Shown here piece after piece: positions 32,437-39,345 of a stretch of DNA of 49,555 bases. Numbering within the stretch: position 1 is the first letter of the stretch; each line of letters begins with the position of its first letter. Source of the stretch: Akkermansia muciniphila. Lineage in GTDB: Bacteria > Verrucomicrobiota > Verrucomicrobiia > Limisphaerales > UBA11320. The DNA lies in NCBI GenBank assembly GCA_945861575.1, contig CAMAVD010000008.1, positions 1 through 49,555 on the forward strand, written 5' to 3'. The notes under the pieces are model-generated. The model saw nothing but the letters and a program-made list of their open reading frames with translations, was not told the origin of the DNA and did not search any database. The position numbers and the translations under genes are program-made.

Positions 32437-33162
32437 TTACTTCTTCTTCTCTGCCGGCTTCTTGTCGGCGGCTTTCTTGTCTCCAGCCGCTTTGTCTCCA
32501 GCAGCAGGAGCGCCGTCTTCCTTCTTCTCTTTGATCATCTCGACTTCGCCTGCAGGGGCGCCTGCCGCCGCGGTGGTTTCTTCCTGGGCCTCAGTGATCG
32601 GAGCGGCGACTGCCAACACGGGCAGTTTCTTATCTCCCAACAACTCAACGCCAGGAGGAACAACGATTTCACCGAGGTGGATCGACTTGCCTACCTCGAG
32701 GGCGGAGACGTCCACCAAAACCACTTCGGGCAAATCTTTCGGCAAAGCCCGGACTTTGAGCTTGAAGAGAACATGCTCCAGGGTTCCTCCCCCAGATTTG
32801 ACCCCGACCGCCTCGCCGACGGCTTCGACCGGAACCGTAATAGTCACGAGCTCGTTCTCTGCAACTTCATGAAAATCAACATGCAACACGGCTCCTGTCA
32901 GAGGGTGATGCTGGACTTCCTGTACCAGTGCCAACCTCTTGGGGCGTGCGGTGTCTGAGGTGACGGCAAGGTCGACCAAGACATTCTCGGACGCGGAACG
33001 GTGTATCACACCTTCGAGTTCCTTTTTGTCCAACTCCAGGATCTGGGGTTGGGCAATGCGACCATAGATCACAGCCGGAACACGGCCGTTTTCGCGAAGT
33101 TTCTTGGCAGCACTGCGGCGTAAACCGGTGCGCGTATAGGCATTAAGCGGAACTGATTTCAT
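32437..33162 (-). CDS. rplY: 50S ribosomal protein bL25 (CTC/TL5 long form)
   Basis: The protein has 241 residues from ATG 33162 (MKSVPLNAYTRTGLRRSAAKKLR). It has the 5S-rRNA-binding N-domain, with VPAVIYGR and VQEVQHHPLTGAVLHVDFHEV. The C-terminal TL5-type beta domain follows (TVPVEAVGEAVGVKSGGGTLEHVL; LPKDLPEVVLVDVSALEVGKSIHL). The last 45 residues are a low-complexity Ala/Lys/Asp tail. The frame extends to 33219 without family sequence. It lies 28 nt after prs and 30 nt before pth. Confidence 0.95.
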   Translation of the reverse strand: MKSVPLNAYTRTGLRRSAAKKLRENGRVPAVIYGRIAQPQILELDKKELEGVIHRSASENVLVDLAVTSDTARPKRLALVQEVQHHPLTGAVLHVDFHEVAENELVTITVPVEAVGEAVGVKSGGGTLEHVLFKLKVRALPKDLPEVVLVDVSALEVGKSIHLGEIVVPPGVELLGDKKLPVLAVAAPITEAQEETTAAAGAPAGEVEMIKEKKEDGAPAAGDKAAGDKKAADKKPAEKKK

Positions 33163-33190
33163 CGTTCGTATCCAATCTTTCGGGCGGCCA

Positions 33191-34135
33191 TTAGCTGGTC
33201 CGCCCACCCTTAAATTCAAACAACGAGGTCACTGACGAATTACTGTGAATCCGTTTTATAGCCTCGGCCAATAACTCTGCGACCGACAACGTGGTGATCT
33301 TTACACCGGCGATCGGCGAGCGAGCGACGGTATCAGTCGTTATCAATTCGTCAATCCCTGATTTTTTCAATCGCTCGATTCCTTGTTCGTTGAGCAAGGC
33401 GTGACTCACGCATGCACGGATTTCTTTGGCCCCGCTCCTCCGCAGGAGTTCTGCCGCGCTCGCCAAGGTTCCTGCGGTTTCGGTGAGATCGTCAACCATC
33501 AGCACATTCCGGCCGTTGACGTCTCCAATAATCGCGGTCGACTCCACCTCGCTTGGACTTTTACGACGCTTGGCCACGATGGCTAACTCGGTTTCCAACG
33601 CCTGACTGTAGGCGTAAGCCATTTTGAGGCCGCCGACGTCGGGGCTGACCACGACGGGGTTCTCCAGGTTCAGCGACCGAATGTAGGAATACATCACCGG
33701 GGCGGCATAGAGATGATCCACGGGGATGTCGAAGAAGCCCTGGATCTGCTGGGCGTGGAGGTCCATCGTGAGGACTCTATTCGCGCCGGCGGCCACGATG
33801 AGGTTTGCTACCAATTTGGCCGTGATCGGCACGCGGGGTTGGTCCTTGCGGTCCTGCCGTGCGTAGCCGTAGAAGGGGATTACGGCCGTGATGCGCGTGG
33901 CGCTTGCCCGACGTAGAGCATCAATCATGATGAACATTTCCATCAAATGATGATTGGTCGGGGGACTGCTGGACTGGACCACGAAGACGTCCTCTCCGCG
34001 AACGTTCTCCTCGATCTTTACGAAGGTTTCCCCGTCCGGAAACTTGGTGACGGCCGATCGTCCAAGAGACATGCCGATGCCCGCTGCGATGGCCTCTGCC
34101 AAGGGCAGATTAGAATTGCCACTGAATATTTTCAC
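33191..34135 (-). CDS. prs: Ribose-phosphate pyrophosphokinase (PRPP synthetase)
   Basis: The enzyme makes PRPP from ribose 5-phosphate and ATP, feeding purine, pyrimidine, His and Trp synthesis. A GTG start at 34135 gives 314 residues beginning VKIFSGNSNLPLAEAI, the normal length and N-terminus. The frame stays open upstream to 34309, but that part contains a terminator-like hairpin and no conserved sequence. Visible motifs are FPDGETFVKIEENVRG, RQDRKDQPRVPITAK and DLHAQQIQGFFDIPVDHL. The PRPP-binding loop reads MVDDLTETAGTL, where most family members have 'VDD-IDTAGT'. It is the first gene of the minus-strand cluster. No good Shine-Dalgarno sequence precedes the GTG. Confidence 0.93.
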   Translation of the reverse strand: MKIFSGNSNLPLAEAIAAGIGMSLGRSAVTKFPDGETFVKIEENVRGEDVFVVQSSSPPTNHHLMEMFIMIDALRRASATRITAVIPFYGYARQDRKDQPRVPITAKLVANLIVAAGANRVLTMDLHAQQIQGFFDIPVDHLYAAPVMYSYIRSLNLENPVVVSPDVGGLKMAYAYSQALETELAIVAKRRKSPSEVESTAIIGDVNGRNVLMVDDLTETAGTLASAAELLRRSGAKEIRACVSHALLNEQGIERLKKSGIDELITTDTVARSPIAGVKITTLSVAELLAEAIKRIHSNSSVTSLFEFKGGRTS

Positions 34136-34472
34136 AGTCGCGCGTTTTGGACTTAAAATCAAAAGCCCCGGCCCAGCCGGGGCGTAAAGACTAGCACTCT
34201 GGGCACGAGCGCGGTGTCGGGCAAGGGGAAAGTCATAAAACGGAACATCGCGCCCCGCCCCGGTTTCCGCGAGATGATCGTTGAGAAAATTCGATGAGCT
34301 CTTCGCCACCCTTCTGCACTGCGGTCAGGGTGGTTTTACAGGGTGTGGGTCAGGGAATCTACGAGGGGGTATGCCAACAAGGGCTTTTAGAAACTTTTTC
34401 GTCACGAACTGCATTCCAGGTGGCGAAACGGGGAATACTGGTTAAGTTGTTCTACAGAAGTAAACCCGTCGT
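34136..34472. other. Divergent regulatory gap between prs and the HAD gene
   Basis: This 337-bp region between divergent genes must contain promoters for both. It holds the leader hairpin of prs (34152-34183). No gene was recognised, and I could not pick out a convincing -35/-10 pair on either strand. Confidence 0.5.
34152..34183 (-). terminator. Terminator-like hairpin in the prs leader (possible attenuator)
   Basis: On the minus strand, GCCCCGGC-TGG-GCCGGGGC (34183-34165) is followed by TTTTGATTTT. It has a perfect 8-bp GC stem and ends 17 nt before the prs start. No minus-strand gene lies upstream within 800 bp that it could terminate, so it most plausibly acts on prs transcripts or ends a leader RNA. 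Confidence 0.55.
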
Positions 34473-35051
34473 ATGAAAACCGCAGTATTCATCGAGCGTG
34501 ACGCCATCTTGAATGAAGTTCGCGTCGGCCCCAAACATCAGATCACTCCCTCCTCCCTCGAGGAGTTTAAGGTGATTCCAGAAGCGGTGGAGCCTCTGCG
34601 TCAGCTGAGATCGGCTGGGCTTGTCCTCATCGTCACGACCAATCAACCAGGAGTGAGCCGTGGCACTCTGCCGCGACGAGAGCTGGATCGGATGCACGAC
34701 ATCCTGCGCCGAGTTTTTCCGTTGGATGATTTGCTGATCTGCACACACGACGAGAATGATCGCTGCCCTTGCCGCAAGCCGAAGCCGGGTCTTTTGATTG
34801 AGGCCGCTTTTAAATGGCATCTTGATCTGGACCGCTGCTTTGTCATCAGCGACAAGTGGCAGGATGCTGAGGCGGCTCGTACTGCGGGCTGCACTTCGCT
34901 CCTGATCCGCTCTCCCTGGGTAGGGCCCGTGCATCACGACTTCATTCTACCAGACCTTGAATCTGTCGTTGCCAAGGTGCTGCAGCTGGGGCCCACCCCT
35001 GCTCCTGTCCCGGCGGCCACACCGCGCCGCAGGCCTGTTGCCATTGGTTAG
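34473..35051 (+). CDS. GmhB-like HAD protein with altered nucleophile motif
   Basis: The protein has 192 residues. The fold and order of motifs match GmhB/HisB-N phosphatases: motif II VTTNQPGVSRG, a complete zinc loop (ICTHDENDRCPCRKPKPG, with C-x-H and C-x-C) and motif IV VISDKWQDAEA. Motif I, however, reads FIERDAILNE where the family has 'DRDGT'. The nucleophilic Asp is Glu8, Gly is Ala and Thr is Ile, while the second Asp (Asp10) is kept. Classic phospho-aspartate chemistry is therefore doubtful. The last 20 residues are Pro/Ala-rich. It is monocistronic, converging with the TRAP operon. Compare the paralogue at 21484, which has the intact nucleophile but no zinc ligands. Confidence 0.78.
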   Translation: MKTAVFIERDAILNEVRVGPKHQITPSSLEEFKVIPEAVEPLRQLRSAGLVLIVTTNQPGVSRGTLPRRELDRMHDILRRVFPLDDLLICTHDENDRCPCRKPKPGLLIEAAFKWHLDLDRCFVISDKWQDAEAARTAGCTSLLIRSPWVGPVHHDFILPDLESVVAKVLQLGPTPAPVPAATPRRRPVAIG

Positions 35052-35082
35052 TGTGCGGTTCTCAGCCGACGAAGGGGGGGCG

Positions 35083-36945
35083 CTATTGCCCGAGGAGCCG
35101 CGGCAGCCAAAGGGTCAGTTGGGGGATGTAGGTGATGAGGAGCACTCCTGCTCCGAGCACCACGAGCATGGGAAGCACAGAGCGGGTGACTTCGGCCATC
35201 GGCTTTTTGAATCGATAGGAGGATAGAAATAGGTTCATGCCCACCGGAGGTGTGAGAAATCCCAGCTCCATATTCGCCAGGAAGATGACGCCGAAGTGGA
35301 GTGGGTCCACGCCGAAGGATACCGCGAGCGGGGCGAGCAGCGGGACCACGACTACGATCGCCGAGAAGATATCCATCAGGCAACCGACCACGAGCAGGAG
35401 TGCGTTCACCGCGAGCAGGAAGAGGAGCTTTGAGTGGATTCGCTCTGTCACCCAGGTGAGAAGGAAATCCGGCACTTGGGCGTCGATGAGCCAGTGGGTG
35501 AATCCCAGGGCCACGCCCAGGATCAACAGCACGCCACCGATCAATAGGCCGCATTCTGTCATCACTCGCGGCATGTCGCGAAGTGGATGGAGATCCCGAT
35601 GGACCACCATTTGGGTGAAGGCAGCGTAGAGCGCCGTGACCGCAGCCGCCTCGACCGGTGTTGCCCAACCACTAAAGAGGGCCACGAGGGCCACCACAGG
35701 TACCAGCAGTTCCCACTTCGCATCAAGGATCGCTGATAGAGCTTCGCGCGGACGGAACGAGCCGTTCGCTCGCGTGGCATGCCTCCCTGCTCGCATCCCC
35801 CACCAGGCGGTCAGCGCAACCAGCAACATTCCAGGTCCGATCCCCGCCCAGAACATTTGCTTGAGTGTCAGATTCGCCTGGGCGCTGGTGTTCGCAACGA
35901 TCACGTAGAGGATCAGGGGCAGACATGGGGGGAAGAGAAGTCCCAAGGATCCGGCGCTCGTGAGCAGTCCCAGCGCGGAGCGCTCCGAATAATTGGCCGA
36001 TCGGAGCACGGGCATGAGAAGCCCACCGAGGGCCAGGATCGTGACTCCGGACGCTCCGGTGAATGAGGTGAAAAACGCGCAGACCAGTGTGGTGACGAGT
36101 GCTGGGCCTCCCTTGAGGCTTCCGAAAAGCGAAGAAAAGACCCGTATCAGGCGTTTCGAAGCACCGCCTTCCGCGAGGAAATATCCCGCGAGTGTGAAGA
36201 GGGGGATGCTGGGCAGCGTGGAGTTGGTCGAGAGGGAATAATGCTTGTTGGCTACGATGGCGACCTGGTCCCCGTGGCCCCAGAAGAGGATGAGGGCTGC
36301 CCCCCCCAGCGTCGCAAACACCGGCGCTCCCAGCAGTGTGGCGGCCGCGAGCAGCACAAGGGCGGGCGTGATCAGCGTTTCCGGCTGGAGCCCGCTCCAG
36401 CCTCCAAAGCTAGCCAGACCCAAGGTCACGGCCACAGTCGCCAATCGTCCTGGGAGTGAGCTGTCCGAGAACCAGAGTTGCCTCACGGCGATCAGCGTGA
36501 AGCCGACGGGCAGCGCCAGCTGGATCCACCACTTCGGGATGCCGTAAGCGAGTTCCTGGGCCAAACGCTTCTCGCCGGTGATGAATTGAAGGCTTGCGAA
36601 CGCCAGCCAGAGACTGATGCCGGCAGCGCAGCCTTGGCTGAGGATGGAAGCGGCACATTTCCATCGACCTTTTAGGATGCCCGACAGCGGGGACAGTGCC
36701 AGGAGCCGTTGGTCTCTAGCTGCCAAAGCACCGCCGAAAAGGCCTACCAGCAGGGCGAGATGCTGCACTAAGGCGCTGACGTTCGAGATGCCCGATCCGA
36801 AAAAGCGTCTGAGTAGAATCTCGAGCAAAGGAAGCAGCATCATCCCGCCGAGGAGAACCACCACGATGGCATTTTCTCCCTCAAGGATCCAGCGCTTCGG
36901 ACCGTGCACAGACGGCGTGTCTCTGGTTGGGATTTCAGCGCTCAT
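35083..36945 (-). CDS. TRAP transporter fused small and large permease (DctQM)
   Basis: The protein has 620 residues. The N-terminal part (about 25-165) is a DctQ-type four-TM domain (VVVLLGGMMLLPLLEILLRR). The rest (about 180-620) is a DctM-type permease with IPLFTLAGYFLAEGGASKRL, FTGASGVT, LGLLFPPCLPLILY and, near the end, ELGFLTPPVGMNLF. Such fusions occur naturally in TRAP systems. It moves an organic anion into the cell with a sodium gradient, after delivery by DctP. It lies 100 nt downstream of dctP on the same strand and is the last gene of the three-gene set. The substrate is unknown. Confidence 0.93.
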   Translation of the reverse strand: MSAEIPTRDTPSVHGPKRWILEGENAIVVVLLGGMMLLPLLEILLRRFFGSGISNVSALVQHLALLVGLFGGALAARDQRLLALSPLSGILKGRWKCAASILSQGCAAGISLWLAFASLQFITGEKRLAQELAYGIPKWWIQLALPVGFTLIAVRQLWFSDSSLPGRLATVAVTLGLASFGGWSGLQPETLITPALVLLAAATLLGAPVFATLGGAALILFWGHGDQVAIVANKHYSLSTNSTLPSIPLFTLAGYFLAEGGASKRLIRVFSSLFGSLKGGPALVTTLVCAFFTSFTGASGVTILALGGLLMPVLRSANYSERSALGLLTSAGSLGLLFPPCLPLILYVIVANTSAQANLTLKQMFWAGIGPGMLLVALTAWWGMRAGRHATRANGSFRPREALSAILDAKWELLVPVVALVALFSGWATPVEAAAVTALYAAFTQMVVHRDLHPLRDMPRVMTECGLLIGGVLLILGVALGFTHWLIDAQVPDFLLTWVTERIHSKLLFLLAVNALLLVVGCLMDIFSAIVVVVPLLAPLAVSFGVDPLHFGVIFLANMELGFLTPPVGMNLFLSSYRFKKPMAEVTRSVLPMLVVLGAGVLLITYIPQLTLWLPRLLGQ

Positions 36946-37045
36946 GTCGAAGAGCTACTGCTGAGAGAGATCATTTGGAGCGGTGACTGAACTGTTAAAA
37001 TTGCGACTGTTTTGGAGGCTGTGAGTCTGGCCCAGTTGCGCGAGC

Positions 37046-38071
37046 TCAGCGCTGGCCTGTCTTTGAACGGAACTCCTTCAGATGCCCCTGCACGGCGTCG
37101 TAGAGCTCAGCCGGTACAACGGGTCCTCGGATTTTGTCCCGGATCTTGTCGGCAGCTGAATCCCATTGAGCAGCGGCCTCGGGGGTCATGGCGTGCACTT
37201 GGAGCTTGCGCTTCCGCATGGCTTCTACCGACTCCACGCTCTCGTTCCGAGCCCGGGTCTTGATTTCCAGGCCTGTATCGGTTGCGATTTTGATCAGCTT
37301 AGCGCGGCTATCTGTTGAAATCTCCATCCAGGATTCCTTCCGCAGCACCAGAGCTCCAACCAGGGGGGCCCAGTTGATCTCCAACATGTGGGGAGCGACG
37401 CTGTCGATCTGCGTTGCCATGGCAAAGAAAGGCGGCATGGGAGCGGCGGTGATGATCCCTGTGCCTAATCCGGAGAAGATCTCGGTGGGCTCGAGGGAGA
37501 TGGGGTTGAATCCTCCAGCCTTCCAGGCTTCGAATTCACCTTTGCCGCCAGCCCAACTGAACACCTTCAGGCGTCGGAGATCGTCTGGGAGCACGACAGC
37601 CTGCTTGGAAAAGAATCGTACCCAGCCGGAGTCAGTCCAGAAGAGCACCACGAATCCCTTTGCAGAAAGCCGCTGCTCCAGCATGGGGCGCATCCGCTCG
37701 GTTACCCAGTCGACTTCGTCCAGCGAGCGAAAGGTCATGGGCATGCTTTGGAGGGCCACCACCGCAGGTTCGATCTGAGAGAGGCCTGCCGCTGTCAGGA
37801 GGCCCGCCTGGAGATTGCCGGTGGACATGGCGCTGACCATCTCCGACTCCGAGCCCTGTCGTCCGTCTGGATAAATAGTCAGGAGAGCGCTGCCCGCCGA
37901 GGCTTTCGCCCAGCGCTCTTTCAGCACCATTAACTGCTTGTGATAGGAGGTCCCCGTGGGCGCAAGGGTGCCGAGTTTCAGCTTGAGCTTTCGAGCTTCT
38001 GCCGCCGTGGTGGGGGCAGGATGCAGACTCGTCAAGAGAACGGCGAAGAGAAGGGTGGAGAGGAGTCTCAT
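37046..38071 (-). CDS. dctP: TRAP transporter substrate-binding protein DctP
   Basis: The protein has 341 residues with a cleavable signal peptide (MRLLSTLLFAVLLTSLHPAPTTAAEA). The DctP family pattern is visible: KLKLGTLAPTGTSYHKQL, YPDGRQGSESEMVSAMSTGNLQAGLL, and the DSGWVRFFSKQAVVLPDDLRRLKVFS hinge-and-Arg region. The Arg of the VRFF stretch is in the position that usually binds the substrate carboxylate. The start overlaps the stop of the TatT-like gene by 4 nt. It acts in the periplasm and hands substrate to DctQM. Confidence 0.92.
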   Translation of the reverse strand: MRLLSTLLFAVLLTSLHPAPTTAAEARKLKLKLGTLAPTGTSYHKQLMVLKERWAKASAGSALLTIYPDGRQGSESEMVSAMSTGNLQAGLLTAAGLSQIEPAVVALQSMPMTFRSLDEVDWVTERMRPMLEQRLSAKGFVVLFWTDSGWVRFFSKQAVVLPDDLRRLKVFSWAGGKGEFEAWKAGGFNPISLEPTEIFSGLGTGIITAAPMPPFFAMATQIDSVAPHMLEINWAPLVGALVLRKESWMEISTDSRAKLIKIATDTGLEIKTRARNESVESVEAMRKRKLQVHAMTPEAAAQWDSAADKIRDKIRGPVVPAELYDAVQGHLKEFRSKTGQR

Positions 38072-39234
38072 GGTGCGGCAGTGTGCGGGGTCACGAAAAG
38101 CTCATCGATGCGGCTTTGAAGCCAGCGAGCTCTCCGCTGCATGATCAAGTTCTCCAGCCTGGATTCAGGACGGAGTTCGATATCGATCTGAAGGGCTTTT
38201 CGGAGCAATGCCTCGAATTCGGCTTTGTCCTTCCGAGGGACGCAAATTGCTTCGGCATACATGACAAACGGCCCGGCCAGAGTGGCTCCGGTCAGGGTAA
38301 TGGCCTGTTCCAAATGCGCCTTGGAGCGCTCGGGGCGGTCCGCGGAGGCTCCCGGTCGCATGGGCTCGTAGGCGATGAAGAAGCTGTGCAGGCTGCCTTT
38401 GCCCCAGCCCGGGTCGAGTTGGAGGGCTCGATCCATGAGAGCCCCCACCAGAGGTAGTTCCGCGATGAGCTCCGGCTGATCCTTCGACTGGGAGATCGCC
38501 CCGGCCCACGCGGCCCCTGCCCAATAGATCAGGGGCAGATCCCGAGGGGTCAACTGAGATACAGCGGCGGTGGGGTCGCTGCGCAGCGTCTTTTCAAACT
38601 TAGGGTGCCGCACTTCGAGACCCTGGAGCGCATGGTTGCGTCCCCGCACGTAGAGTCGTCGGGCGCGCAGGCGGAGGGCCTCGCTGGCAGAGAAATCGCT
38701 CTGCTCCTTCTCGTCAGCCTCCATTTGAACGAAGGCGAAGGCATATTGGGCGAAGCCAGCCGCAGCCGCGCGGCGCAACTCGACATGGCGGGGCGATTCC
38801 GCCAGCAGCGCCTCCATGATTTTTAGACTGAAGGGGGCCGCGTCCCGCACCAAATCCGGGTCATTGTCGCTGGAAAAGGTGGTGCCTCCCGCCGAAAGCG
38901 CGTCTCCTAGCTTGTTCACGGCCAAGCGGCGGACCGAGCAGCCGGGCGAGAGCAGGAGGAGGGTCGCTATGCAAAGAATGCCGACCCATCCACGGTGGCT
39001 TGCTGACCGCCGTCGCTGAGCCGCTTGAGGGGGAGCGACACGGGCTAGGCTGTATCGAGACGCGTGCGAGAGGGGGCGCAAACCCAGGGTTGCGTCCGGC
39101 CTTCCGTAAGACTTCGTTGGTTCCATTGCTTGCACGCACTCTTCAGAGAGGGATCGTCGGGTCGGGCGGAGCTCTGTCCAGCCGACGGCCAGGGTTGTAA
39201 CCAGCCACTGCGGAATTTGCCACTGTTTCTTCAT
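38068..39234 (-). CDS. TatT-like lipoprotein, TRAP-associated TPR protein
   Basis: The frame has 388 codons. A hydrophobic segment ending CIATLLLLSPGC (about residues 88-99) looks like a lipoprotein signal, preceded by an unusually long Arg-rich N-terminal part. The true start may be internal, for example ATG 39129, but no start lies close to the signal. The mature protein begins SVRRLAVNKLGDALSAGG and is rich in alpha-helical, Ala/Leu repeats (RRAAAAGFAQYAFAFVQ; LMDRALQLDPGWGKGSLHSFF). It matches the TatT pattern known from Treponema Tp0956, a trimeric TPR partner of a TRAP binding protein. Translational coupling to dctP supports this role. Confidence 0.8.
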   Translation of the reverse strand: MKKQWQIPQWLVTTLAVGWTELRPTRRSLSEECVQAMEPTKSYGRPDATLGLRPLSHASRYSLARVAPPQAAQRRRSASHRGWVGILCIATLLLLSPGCSVRRLAVNKLGDALSAGGTTFSSDNDPDLVRDAAPFSLKIMEALLAESPRHVELRRAAAAGFAQYAFAFVQMEADEKEQSDFSASEALRLRARRLYVRGRNHALQGLEVRHPKFEKTLRSDPTAAVSQLTPRDLPLIYWAGAAWAGAISQSKDQPELIAELPLVGALMDRALQLDPGWGKGSLHSFFIAYEPMRPGASADRPERSKAHLEQAITLTGATLAGPFVMYAEAICVPRKDKAEFEALLRKALQIDIELRPESRLENLIMQRRARWLQSRIDELFVTPHTAAP

Positions 39235-39345
39235 GGGGTGCAGAGGTATTGCTAGCTTCTACGCTGCCTCTATCTTGATTTCATCGGCTTGCTAAACTAG
39301 CTTTCCTGAGCGGGCGCTGCTCTTTTTGTCTTTTCTGGCTTACCC

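Noticed and set aside
33191-34309. Longer prs protein starting at 34309
   Set aside because: The extra 58 residues are unlike any PRPP synthetase and span a terminator-like hairpin; GTG 34135 gives the normal N-terminus and length.
35048-35668. Open frame of 206 codons on the minus strand within dctQM
   Set aside because: It overlaps the TRAP permease in another frame and is Arg/Pro/His-rich without domain features.
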